From Tanypteryx hageni (taxonomy: Eukaryota; Arthropoda; Insecta; Odonata; Petaluridae): a DNA stretch of 64,000 nucleotides. Below, piece after piece: positions 10,119 to 25,100 of the stretch. The translations under genes were made by a program, and so were the position numbers. Under the pieces are notes generated by a model. The model was not told the origin of the DNA and searched no databases. It saw only the letters and a program-made list of their open reading frames with translations. The stretch is from positions 135,089,681 through 135,153,680 of the forward strand of contig CM054116.1 in assembly GCA_028673005.1 (NCBI GenBank), written 5' to 3'. Position 1 is the stretch's first letter, and each line of letters opens with the position of its first letter.

Positions 10119-13100
10119 TATATACACACTTGTGTTAAACATGAAACAAAATAAAATACAATAAAAAATAACTAATAATAAGTAAAAAACTACTAAATAT
10201 TAAACTTATAACTATTACACATAAGTAACAAATAAAATATATACAAAACATATAACATTCATATATTTGCACTTGTGTGGTAATCCTAAAACACGGCACC
10301 ATGCATAACGGAATATTACACAATGCACGGTAGAATCAGCTCTTTCCTAATCTGCTTTCTCTGGGCGTCTCGCTTTCGTCCACACAGTGCACACTGCTTT
10401 ATGGGGTACGTTTTCTTCTCAGTAGGTGGAATATAATCAGGGAAGTGTCTTCCTGAAGGGCGAAGGGAATGTGGCGTTGAAGGTGGTCGTCCAGTCTTAG
10501 GGGAGGTGATGCTAGGGTTATAAACCTCGATTGTTTTTTCAATCAGTTGTGTTCTGTATTCTAAATGGTCATGTTCTCCTCCAGTCTTTTTATATAGAAC
10601 AAATGAATTCCATACTGCAATGTCGAGAAGGTGGAAAAATATTTTTTTATAGTACTTTTTCCCACGCTTCCGTGGGATGGGATAATATGCAAGGTGCTGG
10701 TCCACTCTGTCTACCCCTCCCATTGTGTCATAATCAATGACAGCCTTTGGTTTTTTTTGCCTATTGCCACTCTTTCCTTCCACCGTCACCATTTCTTGGT
10801 TATGGATGGTAGAGAGAACCGTTATATCTCCCACATCCCTCCATTGAAGTACAATCACTTTCCCTCTACGATATGTCACTATTTCTCCTTTTCTTAGTGA
10901 TTTCTCCCTTATGCCAATGGGCATCTCATTTCGATTTGTGTGCACTGTTCCATAAATGTCTGTTGACCGTGAAATCAATAAATCTGCCAATTGCGGCGAA
11001 GTATAAAAATTGTCTATTGTTAGACAGTAACCTTTGCCTAGCAAGGGCTTCAATAGAGTCATAACCACCTGTGATGTCATTGGAAGATTTTGGAATTCCC
11101 TTTCAAGAATAGTCCCTTTCTCCGTGTAAATTACACTCGACCACATATACCCACTTTTCGCCTCGCAAAGTTTTAATGCCAAATCTACCCCTTTTTTGCG
11201 GAAGATACTGTTGCCATCCCAGCCTTCCTTTGAATAATAAAAGGCTTTCATCAATCGTGATGTCTCTCTCGGGCGTGTAAACTTTTTGAAACTCTTCCTC
11301 TAAGCTCTGAAGACTGGCCATATTTTATTTAACTTCGGATTTGGGTGATTTTCCGGATTATAGGTCTCGTTATCGCTGAAATGGAAAAACTGCCGTATTT
11401 TCACAAACTGTCTGTAGGACACTGTCTGTCCAAAGATTGGGGAAAAAAACAGGTCTTGTTGACCAATACAATTCTTAGTCAGGTTTATGATCAATGCTTT
11501 GCAACATCACTATCACAAGAAAAACACGAATTTCAGCAGCAGTGGTGTTGTGTCACTGACGTACAGCAGTGGCCTAGCATTGAGAGACTGAGTCGCATAT
11601 CTGTTTGTTTCATTAGAAATAAAAACAACTAGCTCCTCATAAAAAAATTGTTCAAAAAATTGTAAAATACCTCCTTCTGGATCGACTTCAAAATTCATTG
11701 AAGAATCACCTTCAAAAGGAAATCTTTCCGGAGCAGGAGGAAGAGGACCTGATATATTCACTTCACGCCATCGATTATCCTGTGATGGATTCACTGTGTA
11801 CTCAGCATCAGAACTAAGATATTCCTCAGAAACACTTGACTCTGATCCAGATTCCTCAATGCTAATCTCTTCAGCGTCAATATCACTATCGGAATACTCC
11901 TCACGCTCCATTAGGGATAAGTAAAGTGATATAAAATCACAAAATAACAAGATGATATGCAATAAAAAATAACAATATAAGAGTATAACAATATAATGAT
12001 ATAACAATATAACATTATTACAAAAACAAGAGAATAATAAAAATGCTACGGAGCACAAACGGAAGGAAAACTGCTAGAGGTATTCACTCGAAAACTCTAC
12101 AAATAACTGTCCCGAAAATGTCTTCGAAAGGCCAATCTCAAGAGTGCATACTTATCTCCATGGGGTGAGGCGAAGGACCTTCCAGGAATTGAGGAAAGAA
12201 AGTGTGCCTGGGAAAAACCCTCTCATGGCGAATGACCTAGCAATGAATGATCTCCTTGGTAGGGTAAAACTTGGTTGCGTTTCTAAAGGAAAGGAAAAAA
12301 TACAGTGGCCCGAGTATACTTGGGCTTGTCAGAATTTGACCCTCGCCTTGATCTGAGTATACTCAGGGTAATCAGGGAAGCGGTTAATTTGATGTATAGT
12401 TGTCTACATGGCATCTTTACTTTAAAATATTTAACTTTATAGACAGCAAAGTCATGAGAATAATCTGTGCAAGCTATACATTGAAAGATATCCAGATAGT
12501 GTGTACAGTAAAACCCTCAATCTTCATGGACTCAAACATTGTGGTTTTGCTTATTTGCAGTTCACTGCCTCTGCAGTACTGCCATCTCCCTCCCCAAGAC
12601 AGTGCTGCAATCACATTCTTTCTGTTCCGCAAACAACCATGATTTTTGCTGTATTTATTGTCTATTATTGCCATTAATCATGTGATCTAAGAGGAAAGCA
12701 AGGATGGAAACTGAATTTAAGAGAAAGGTGATGAATTCAATTGAGAAAGTGGAGTTATTGGATAGGCTTACTTGTGGTGAGACTGCAGCATAAAGGTTGA
12801 TTTGCACTTAACGACACAGCAAAGACACTGGTTGGCAATGACATGACAATTACCCCAGTCTCTGTTCGTCTGGTAGCGAGAAAACCAGTGCACCCATCCA
12901 CACTAGGACTGCAACAACATGACTGAGGATTCTTTATGAGCATTGTTGCTGCCATGTCTGTGGCAGGTCCTGTCGTTGCCGTCCTGGTGTGGACGGGTGC
13001 AATAGTTTTCTCGCTAGCAATCCGAAGCCATTGTGTCATTGTCGTCCCGTGTCTTTGCCATGTCGTTAAGTGTGAATCAACCTTAAATGGACAGCAGGCA

Positions 13101-16100
13101 TTATGAAGTTAATGAGTGTACTATGTACCACATTAAAGAACATAGCGTAGGAGCTAATATAGCAGCAAGTATCCCCACAATGTGCAAAAGTTTCCTCTTA
13201 CACTCATGATCCTTAATAGAAAAAACCTTAATCATATGGATCGAGGATCAGGCACATAAATGCATTCCCCTTTGTGGCTGTATCGTACTTGAGAATTCAA
13301 AGTGTCTGCATGAGCTTATAGTGCATAAGACTGATGGTGATGAGAGTAATACTGCTAGTTCCATGCCATTTGGTGCAAGTAAGGGATGTATTGAGTGATT
13401 TAAGGGAGGTTCAGCCTACACAATGTTAAGTTGTGGGTGAACTGGCATATGCAGACTATATGGTAACAGAAAACTATCCCACAAAGCCAATAAAATGCAT
13501 AGAAGACAATGATTACAAGCCTGAACAGAGTTTCAATGCAGAGAAGACTGCACTATTTTGGATGTCTTGCAGAACAGTTTTCGTCATTGTCAACACCTCT
13601 GTATTCCTCATTGTCTTCTTCATATTTGTCATCTTTATCAACATCTTCGTTGTCATGACCGCCGTCATCAGCAGCGAAGTTTATCTTAACATAATTTTTT
13701 GTTTTCAAAATATAGTTGTTTATGAGTCAGGAACCTGTCCCTTTCCATTTTTCGTGTGAGCCTTAGTTTCAATCATTGCAGTTTCCGTCTCTGTGGTATT
13801 TTATGGAATGTTTCCCCCACAGAGTTTGAGGGTCTACTGTATTGTATTACTTTTTGTTCAGATCGTTTAAATCTATATCAAATTTAGCTGAGGTAGAATA
13901 CTTTGAAAAAGAGAGACTCCAATTAGTGTAAAAAGGCAGAAGAGTTAATTTGTAGATGTTGTATCACTTTTTCAAGAATATTGACAAATATAAATGCCCA
14001 TCAGAAATGATGGGTAGGAATGAATACAATAATTAGATTCTAAATCATTAGAATAGTATACCTATACTTTATTACACTTCCAGTAATGATTCCCTTTATA
14101 TTATGGTCTTGCAGATAATCTGTTACAAATTATTGTACTCTTTCAGTTTCTAATAATATTAATGTATATAACCATATCAAAAACATTAACTATCAGGAAA
14201 AAGAATAAGTAAATACTGTATATTCCGGTCTACAAGTCGACCTTTGAAGCTTAAAAAAATCCTCTAAAATCTTGGGGTCGCCTTACACACTGGGTATGAG
14301 ATGTGAACCATAAACTCCATGTTTTTTGATGTAGATGACCGCCATTTTGAATCAGATGTTCAACTGTTTCCCATTTGTTTACCAGACGTAATTTAGATGA
14401 TTTGTAAAATGATAATTGAAAATAACAAATAACTAAGAATTAAAAATGTTTGTTTTAGTACATGAAATGATTTTTCAAAAAATAACAACATATGATCTAT
14501 AAAAAATTACAAAAATGGTCCAAAGAAATTTTAAAAACATTCAAGAATGGTATTTTTCTACATTGCAGTGTAAAAACCATGAAATTCCTCGCCTTCTGAA
14601 TCAGACTCATAGAAATTGTCAAATTCATCCTCTGGATCAGATGTTACAATATCGGGCTCATTGTGATACGTAATAAATGAAGAGCAGATATAGATATCCA
14701 ACAGACATTCGATATCTTTTGATATAAAATTGATTGGAAGGTTAACAATTATTATATTGTCATGACCATTGAACTGATTATAAGATTTATTTAGTGAAAA
14801 AGTGACTCGGCTAAAATGGCGAATATATGTAAAAAGTCAATTTTTAGTCAAAAAATCATGGTTGACCGGGTCGTCTTGTAGACTGGCATATACAGTTAAT
14901 CTGTTTAAGATAAAAATAATGTCAGATTCTTCATCAGTCTGACATCTTATAATGCAGATAAATATATTTTATACTTGTTTTCATTTACATCAAATGGAGA
15001 AAAGAAATTCCTGTGGTTAAATCTGTGCTGCTAAAATTGATTGAGATCAGATTGACTTATTTCCATTATTCACAGTTATTATAGTCTACATAACCAATTC
15101 TTATTTTCCCATGTTGCATCAGTATGGCAGTACATAGTGAAACTGTTCTTTGACCATCCTTCTTAATGATTAATTTTTCTCAGAATGGATCTTGAACTCC
15201 TTAGAGCAACTTAATTTTCTTCCTGTTTAACTATTATCTTTCATTTCAACTAACAACCTGTATTACAGAGGAAATTTTCCCTTCAAGCCACCAGTACATA
15301 TAATTGACCTTTTGGTAATTTTTGATCATGTTTAGGGTAAATATCCATGTGAAAACTTGAAAACCCCTGCTGCATCATGCTTTTTCATTCACATTTCCCC
15401 TCTACCACTTCAAAAAATAAGACCTTAAGAAAAAAATGGAAAAAAATAGGTCCTTATCTTAGGTATATATTAACATATTTTAGTGTACTAAGTAAACAAA
15501 CTGAACTTAATTTGATGAATGTGTGATAAAGTGTGCTAGTTGTCAATATGGTTTCTGAAAGACATTTTTCTATGTAGGCCATCTTTTCAGACCATCTATT
15601 TTGAATTGTTGACACATGAATGAAATCTTATAAAAAAGCCACTGGGATGAAACATGTTGTATCATATTTATTGCGTAGTCAGAATAACATAGTAGCATTA
15701 CCTCAATATGTATAATTTCCATTAACAGAAACTTTAGTACATGCTGATTATTTTTATGAAAATAGGAATTATGAAGAGGCTGTGCGCTTGATGCAAAGAG
15801 CTACAGCACCTCCACCGAGAAAAGTGGCGTACCATGATGAATCTGAAACTGTTCAGGCAAGGCTATACAAGTCACTGAAGGTATGGTCCATGTATGCTGA
15901 TCTGGAAGAGAGTTTTGGCACATTTAAGGTTAGTAAATTCTTATATTTAAGCATTTTTATCAGTTTGCTTATAATTTTTTTTATCATATAAAGAGTAAGT
16001 TTACAATGTAAAATATTGTAAACTATTATTTTAAATGGTCTGCAAAGAATATTACCCTTAAACCATTGCTTACACCTCCAGTACACTAGTCAATTTACAG

Positions 16101-19100
16101 TAAGGATTAAAAAGCAAATTTGGAGGGTAAAAATTTTTCTAGCACCAAATTCCACATATGGCAGCAGTTCACGTTAAAATTCATGACTCATATTATGTTG
16201 GAAAGATGGAGTGGTAGGCATACACATTGTGTCCTCAATTAACGTCATTAATTCATTCCTGAAAATCACGACGTAGAACAAAATTAAATGAATCAATATT
16301 TCCCATAAGAACCCATGTTATATAATCACTTCTAGAACATCTTGAAACACAAAAAAACTTTATATACTGTATTTTCTGGAGCTATAAGATATAAATTGTA
16401 TCAGAACATAAATAAATCAATAATACCATACATTAACGTAGAAATAGCATAAAATAAATAGTATGACAACTTCATTTTAAGGTGTCCAAAATCAGAAAAG
16501 GCTGCATTTCAAAATAGTACCTCTAGTGACAAGAAAAAAGAGCTATGTCTGGCGAAATGTAGTTGTGTGAATGATATATGTAGAACAATATAGAATGCTG
16601 AGTTTTTACTAGCAAGTTTATAGAGAGCCACGAACACCTGTGTATGCAAGTTCATGAGTTGACATTGCTCAAAAATAAATGCAATAAACAAATTCCTTCT
16701 TGCTGCATTTACTGTATAATTAACGAAAATCTACCATGATAAAGGTAAATAAAACATTTCATTGTTTTTATTGAACTCTGAGTTTCATTAGACCCAAAAA
16801 AGGATAACCATTCCATCAAGCTACAGCCGATGTGAACAAAAATAAAACTGGAAGATGTTAAACTTAAGTTATCCCAATAGTACAGAAGAATTTCAAGTTT
16901 ATAAATAGGGCACTCAGCAGATCTTCCTTTCTTCACAACTCACAAAACTTGTAAGGTTTCTGTTAAATGGAATGAAAAGGATTTTAATGACTGCTAGGGG
17001 AACTTTGAGAAGGCCTCTTTTCTTTGAACCCATTAGCTAAATAATATCAGAGCAAATAATGCAGAATTAATAAAAATGTGCCAATCCAAAACATTTTCCA
17101 TTCAAATAAGGTGTTTTGCCGCAACTGGAGAAGTACTAGGCAACAGATGTGCATGAGAATCATCTACGCAGTATTTATTCCTGCATAATTTCATTGCCCA
17201 GTTTGGATGATGTTAACTTGAATCATCGATGATGTTAATTGAAATATGGTTAGTAATTTTTGAATGATGTTAATGTGAAACAACATTAATCAAGGCAACG
17301 TTAAACCAATGTTTAAATATAAACTTTCATGTTGCTAAAATACTGTATTTATTCACATATTAGCTGCACTTGTATGTGGCTTATATGAGAGGAAAAGTAA
17401 TTAGATGCCTAACGTAAGATTCTTGTTAAATTTCACTAGGTCACTACTAAATGTCTCTTATGATTCAGTATGCAGTGTGTGTCCAGGGTTGCCACCTCAA
17501 AATCCTCACTAACTCGGAAAGCAATGCACCAACTTTCATTAAAATTTGTTAGAATCTTTCTACTTGGGCCAAGCTTCTGGGGATAGGGTTAATGGTGAAA
17601 ATTGAAGCCCCGGGATCAATTCCATGAACTATCCTTTCCATTTGATTTACGTAGGAAATCGGAAATCCATCGTGCAGGGTAATTTCCTTATGCGCAATAA
17701 AATATCTAAGAAGAGTGATATTGGTGCAGGATTTTTGCTATTCTCTGCAGAATGAAATGAAATTCTAATTTTTGTCGATGTATTTTGCTTATCGATAATT
17801 TTTTTCTTTGAATTTTGCGTTAATAATTGCAATTTTGCAGTTTTTATTCGCTCATAACGAGATTATTGACATGGCGATGATTATTGTTGAACTAGCCTGG
17901 AGTGTAATCTAGTATACAAATGCACTATTTTTTCCTCCCAAAATCACATAGGTAATCAGCTGAATTTTGATTCGAATGTAAGTATAATACTTCATGATAT
18001 TAAATTGTGTGATGTAGGAAAGAGCAGCAAATTGGCTGTGAATTTAAAGCTTTAAAAGCCGATACAACCAATATGCCATCCAGTTAATTAACATTTAATT
18101 AAAATATAAGTAACTAATTTGATTAAGCCTACCTTAGGCAAGTAGGCATTATAGTTTCTGTTCAGATCATCTTGTTAACAGTTTAATACTCAGGAGCTAC
18201 GTAGTTTTTATATAAATGTGACGAGCAAATGTATTTAATACTAAAATTACAATAATAATGGAAGATCGAACAAAACACAGGAAAGAACAAATTTAATATA
18301 TTGAAATACATATAATATTTAATGCTTAATAGTCTGTTTTACAATAAATGGTAAAATTTGAACAAAAAGAAACAGCCGCAGAATATAAATGAATACATAA
18401 TGAATTTCCTCATAAATTTAATAGCAAATGGCGAATATGGTTATTATATGATTGTGCCTTTTATCTTTTCTTAAAAGTCTATTTTATTTTGCTTGTGAAA
18501 CATTTTAATAGTTCAGTTTGTTCAGGCTGCTTTAGAAAATTCGGAAACTCTTCACAGGTCATATTAAAATATAATTTAATACAAATTTTCCTTTTATTAA
18601 TTCTACTCTTATCCTACCTATTTCTTTCATCCCTCCATAGATTTGTCATAAGAGAAAAACACTTTCCACAAAGGAGTTGCTAACGGGAATACATAAAATT
18701 TTTGACAAAAGCTTAGACAATTCAGTGAAATTATTTCCATCTTTAAATATCATTACCCATTTCTTGTCCACTGGTAAGTTGCAAAATTTATTATTTATGG
18801 TAGGTAGAACTTTGTTTAAGTTCTTAATTTTATTAGATTTAGATCATCTTCATTAAGATTCAGTTTCACACATTTCCCAGATGTGCCTAGATATCTGTAA
18901 TTACAATGCACTTTACCTGAGGAATTTTTGTTCACCTTTGAAATGCTACATTGTTTGAAGAACGATAAAATTTTCAGAGGTTCTAGTTGTGTTTCAAAAG
19001 TTGCCAGGAAATGCTCCCCGTGTATCTATTTCTATTGCATTGTAGCCAGCAGGATGATGCCTCCTTATTATGCTGTTTTAATCTTGAATGGTAAATTGTT

Positions 19101-22100
19101 TATTTTCATGCATTGCTTCATATACCGTACCATGTGACTGTTTATATTTCCATGTACCTTCTACCTGGCTAATTGCATGACAACCATTCTAGAAGAAATT
19201 AAAAATAAGTCGCAATATTTAATGCCAATTTCAAAAATATTCATGTTGACCCAGAGAATTTTTCTCTCGCCCGGAGACAAGTCCGAAAACCCGGAGACTC
19301 CGGGTCAAACCCTATGTGTGTCATATAAAAGCGTAGCATAATTATTGAAATAAATAAAAAAAGGAAAGAAATATTATTATTGTCGATGATGGAGTTATAA
19401 ACATTTTGCTTTTTGCTGGTGATCCCAGCAGGAATTGCCAGGAGATCATGAGAAAGATGCTGCATTCTGTTGGATGTCAAACATTTTCACAGCAATGACA
19501 TTGAAAGGGATCAGAGGGGAGATGGCTAGAAGCAGGAGAGGTTAGAGATGGGAAGGATAGTTTTTAAAAATTTAATATGTATACATAGAGATAACATTTT
19601 AAAAAGGTAGATTGAAACAATAAAAATCATGAAAGATAGCAGCTATTTGCATAATGTGCTACTCATTGTTTTGATTGTGGCCATGTTCATGTGTTATTTC
19701 GTCAGTCTTGTATTGTATTGTTTTACTTTAAACTTTCACAATGAATATATGTAAAATCTCTTTTAGTTAATTAGTAATGTATATTTTCAGATTTGATGTT
19801 CTAGTCACCATGCAGCTGCTCATAGTACAGCATTAGAAATTGAGCAAATTGTGACAAATGGATATTTATGGTCATATAGTGCTCAAGTTGTTGATCTTGC
19901 AGATAGATTTTCTGCCAATGGATACTCGGGTTGCGGGTTCAAATTCCACTTAGGGCATGGATATTCTTTTGTAATTCCATGTTAGATTTAAGAATGGACT
20001 TGATTGTCTAAATCTTGCTCTTAAATAAAGAGATTATTAATATTATTATTATTTATCATACAGCATTTTAATCCAATCTGTAGGAGCTGGGAGAAGGATT
20101 TATTTCATGACATTTCCATATAATTATGCAGACATTTGGATTTCCTCGCATATAAGCAGCACCCTGTTTTTTGATACTGATCTAGGGAAAAAAAGTTTCT
20201 GAAAAATGGTGCACTACAAAAATGCAATTAGTCATGAAACATTTTGGTTATTTCTAATAATAAAAGCCTAGATGTGTTTGTTTGTGTATAATGCTGACAT
20301 CATCAATGGCACTTTTTAATGTGTTTTTAACAAACTTCTTGGTTAGGTGGAAGGTAGAAATTTTACAGCAATGTTTGATTCAGATATAAAAATTAAACGA
20401 CAAAAAAATAGTATAGAATGGAAGGTACATAGAGAGTAAGGGAGGTATAGAATTAGAAAAGGATGGGAGGAACGAGATAAAGAGGGAGTTATGGATTGGG
20501 ACAGGAGTGAATGAGAGGGGGGAGGCAGGAGAAAAAGAGAGGCAGAGAGAGAGAAGGAAAGAGAGGAAGGGAGGGAGGGAAAGAGGGATGGTGAAAGGGA
20601 GAGAGGGAATATTATTATTTATTTATTATTATTACTTCATTTTTGACAAGGAGCTCATCATCATTGGAGAAAACAAGAATGAGAAAGAAATTCTCTCAAA
20701 TCTCTATTTTGGAAAATTTTATATCAGCTCTTACTCAATAATTACAGCTGTTATTATTCATTTCTGAGTTCTCCCATCATATGACGGGCAATACACTAGT
20801 TATTAACATTATCATTAACTGTACACAAATATCAGTAAATATTGGTATTGTTTGTAATAATAAAGTATTTCAGTGAATTATTTATAACTGATCAGCAGTA
20901 TATTCATTTTGCAGGATGCAAAGTACAGGCACTCCCCTGGTTATGCAAGCCTCAACTTATGCATATCCGTACTTATGCAAGTGTCCCCATAAATTACTAA
21001 AAAAATTTTGTTGTTTATGTTAGCAGTTTTCATAAGCGAGCAGGAACTAAATATGTGCGCAGAGGAAGAACGCAAGACGTGAGTTGTAATGCGGTAGCCC
21101 CACTATGCTAACCAGGCACTATTGCCAATCTAGCGAATTTTTAGCTACATCTATCGACTTTGGGTTAGAACTAGCGCCTAAAAAAAGGCCACAGTGATCA
21201 CCTACGAATCTAGCGAATCGATTTAACCATCTACCTAATTCTAGCGACTGGCTATAATTGCAGCATATATCTGCAATCATATGAATACAAAAATAAATTA
21301 CATTATAATATTAACATAGTAATAGTAAATGATATTATTTCATTTTCATCTTATGTTATACAACAACACATGTCTACAAGTAACAGCAATAATCTTAACT
21401 GGTTCTACAGGGAGACGATTTTGCAAGGGCTCGTTTCAATTGCGCGCGATGGAGTGTGTGTGTATTTGCAAAATAAAGGATGAGACAGGATTTTGAAAGC
21501 GATTATAAGAACCTAGATGATTTATGAGAAGACAGTCGTAGGTGAAAGAATGCATGTGTAAATGGAACCGTTTCATCTCATTTGTCATCTGTAAACAAGT
21601 GCGTGACTCATTCCTTCCATAAACCATTTACATGCACAGTTTTAGTCAGATGACAGAATGTGAAGGTCTTTTGAAAGTGCCAACCAAGAAGATGGGTGCA
21701 GGGCCGTCCCTAAGCAGTAAGTAGGTAAGGCATCACCTTAGGGCGGCACCTCTCTGGGGGCGGCAAATGAGTTGGTCTCGTAGGCACTTTATGGGCTCAA
21801 ATTGAGAAAAAAATCAATTTTTAATGTGAAATTCAGTTGAAAACGCCTTTTTTGCAGGATTTAATCATTTCCTTCGTTAGCACCTGCCAGATTATTAATC
21901 CAAATTTTAAAAATATTGGAGTGGATTTCAGTATTTGTCAGAATTATTCATCGCCAAAGATAGAAATCCTTTCTGTGGAACATATTCATCGTAATTTAAA
22001 TCGTAATGAAAAGTGAGAAGATGTACGAAAAAGAAAATATTTAATTGGTCATAAGCACATAGATATATTTTCTACAAGATAATTATTAGTAATTCATTAT

Positions 22101-25100
22101 GAATTATTGATAACTGTTTTGTGGACAATATTTCAATATGCTTATGACTAATTACATAATAGTTTTATTTTCCTATCAACTAATCGTTTCCTTTTTAAGC
22201 CATGAAAGATTATAGGGAACTATGAATGTGTACCACGTGAAAATAATTTTATATCGACTATCTGATTTTTAACTCACCAAAGAACTCAGAAGTAAGCTAG
22301 AAATGCTTTTTTGAAAAACAGGCTCTCCAGAATTCTTGTTAGGTTTGAATTGGTTTGAATGTGAAATATTTTTGTAATATATATTATGACAACTATTACA
22401 AGTGTTAATTAAAAAAATACATTATTTATTATTTATTTTAATATTCAATAAAATAATACTGTTTTTATGCATATTTTTCAATGCATGATATTTATGCATC
22501 TGATATATGGGCAAATAATTATGAGTTAATTGATCATTAACAACAATAGATATAAATTTGTTACAAAATATGTAATAAAATGTTACAAATAAATAAAATG
22601 CATATAATCAATAATATAAGTATGCGTGAAAACTGTTACATTTATTTCAATCAAATAACTGAGGGGGGCGTGAGGGTTTCATGAAAACCAAAGGGGGGTT
22701 TAATATCAACAAGTATGGGAAACACTAGTATACATACTGCATTTTTGCATTTACGTTAAATACTGCTGCAAAAATTATCTCTATAAAATTTTTTTTATCA
22801 TTTATATTTCTGCTACTTGGACAATTAATTTATTAATATCTTTAAATTTCATATCCTGTTCCAGGCCCCGGGGATTTTGCCCCGGTATCCCCATCATTTC
22901 GGTGGGCCTGGTTATACCTAGTCTCTTTTTGTGAGTAGTATGTGTATTTAAGGATTTTGTTGCCGGACATACTAAGCAACAAATCAATGGAATTTCAGTC
23001 TTATGGTTTTAAAGGAATTAAAATGAAACTGGACAATTATCCTAATCACATCTATGTTTACATAATTTATATCTACATCATTTATGTGTGCATCATTTGT
23101 ATTTATGTAATTTATTTCAGTCGTGCAAAGCCGTGTATGATCGAATTATAGATCTGAAGATTGCTACCCCACAAATTATTATTAACTATGGATTGTTCCT
23201 TGAAGAGCACAAATACTTTGAGGAGGCTTTTCGGGTAAGTGAAAGTTTGCTGTCATTCATTTTTAATTTTTTAATGCTTAGAAAGATTTAAGTATATTGG
23301 TATACCATATTAGAATGGAATCTCGGTTTAGTATCTCCCTCCGTATCTCTCTGTATCACCATATTTTGTATGGGAGTTACGTTTATGAGAAGCAGTGCAG
23401 CATAATTTTCATTTGTATTTTAAAATTACTTAGAATCATCCAACGAATACGGTACTTGAACCAAACAATGCCTTAATGATTGGATATTCATTTTCCTACC
23501 ATCGATTTGGAAATATGCATCAAATCAGACCATATATATCCCCTACTTTTCTTCCCTTCCCTTCTGTCCCATGTGTATATATGCTCTCCATTTCCTGCAT
23601 TTTATCATCTTTACGATCGGCCTACTGAGGATGGAATCATGGCTAAATCCTCGGTTGCAGAAGCTTGGGGCAGCAGTTTGGTCCCAGCATGCAATTTTTT
23701 TTCAATTTTTGTTATTTGAATTTTTTCAAATGTTTTTGATTTTTTTGGGTTTTACAATTTGCTGGAAGTTTATTTGATTTATAATTATGCAAGGAAAAAT
23801 AATTTTTCTCACAAAGTTAAAAAAGAATTTAATTTGAATCACCATCAAAAATTAAATGGTAATAACTGCTCATGGTCTGTTTATTACACATATTCAACAC
23901 TTTGTTTTTACAAAATACTAATGCTTCATTAGAAATTATGATTCCACACATTTATTTATTGGTATTATTTAAAGAAATACAATGTTTCGAATGGTAGTTA
24001 TCATAGAAACATGAAAAGCAAACATCTAGCTTACACCATGCATCTGTATGGGTCATGTTCATTGTAAATGATTTGTGAAAATTTAATTATCCATCAAATG
24101 AACATTCAACAACTTCTGATTGTAAAACCAAAACCACACAAAACGTTAAAGCAGAAATTTAAATCCAAATTCAAAAAAGTACAGTATTTGGGATTGAAAT
24201 AGAGACTTTAGCATCTGCAGGTTAGTAAATCTGCAGTCATAATTTGCAATGAAACATTAGTTTCTTGCAAATCAAAATGTTGAATACGTGTAATAAACAG
24301 ACCATGAGCAGTTATTACCATTTAATTTTTGATGGTGATTCAAATTAAATTCTTTTTTAACTTTGTGAGAAAAATTATTTCGCTTTGCATAATTAGTGAA
24401 AATGTAATTATAAACCAAATAAACTTCCAGCAAATTGCAAAACCCAAAAAATTGAAAACATTTGAAAAAATTCAAATAATAAAAATTGAAAAAAATTGCA
24501 AGTGCAGGGAACAAAATGCTGCCCCAAGCTTCCGCAACCGAAGATTTAGCCACCTAGGCCACCGCCTAACATTTATGGTATACATTGGAACACTAGATCA
24601 CTCGCTAAATGTGATCGCGAATATGTGAATGCTTGAGGAGTGCATATTCTTGCTTTGGCATTTTTCATCGGTAGGGGGGGTACTACATGTTCACAAAGTT
24701 TCAACCAAATCGGCGATGAACATGTCGTAAGGTCCCCTTGTCATTGCTGTCACTTGTTTTTCTAGAAGATGAAGAATTTTTACACTTTCATTAGGTGGCC
24801 TGTAAAAGGCACATATAGTTACAATTTTAGAGCTGCCTCCCTTCACACTACACCAAACACTTTGAATGTCATCATTGCTAATCAGTATTGGAGAACTTTT
24901 GTATTTATTGCTAACTGCTTTAAAGACTCCTCCTCCCAACTAGATACATCGATCTTTTCTAAAAATGCAATATTCATCAGGAAATATCTCCTATGTCCTG
25001 TGTTAGCCAACTTTCTGTACCTATCATTTGTAGACTACGAATTAGATGATCGAATTTGGCTTCCTTTTTATGAATGCTGCGAAAATTAACAGTAATTTTT

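Larger units (their letters stand above)
9774..12383 (-). mobile_element. piggyBac-family transposon with TTAA TSD and frameshifted transposase
   Basis: TIRs CCGCTTCCCT (9774) and AGGGAAGCGG (ends 12383) abut TTAA duplications at 9770-9773 and 12384-12387, the piggyBac hallmark. At 2.6 kb it has autonomous size. A minus-strand transposase fills most of it, and about 450 bases of apparent 5' leader lie between the ATG (11911) and the right TIR. The left TTAA is six bases into the SYF1 intron, directly after the donor GTAAGT, so the insertion left the splice site intact. Confidence 0.93.

Noticed and set aside
13560..13759. Hydrophobic Ile/Val/Phe-rich frame resembling membrane segments
   Set aside because: It lies at the end of a Tigger remnant. 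The opposite strand reads an Asp/Glu-rich stretch, so the hydrophobic run is an antisense artefact.
23639..23719. Short frame [12 protein letters not shown] in both arms of the foldback
   Set aside because: Its repetition is explained by the inverted repeat. The downstream residues are Phe/Leu-rich translations of AT-rich DNA.
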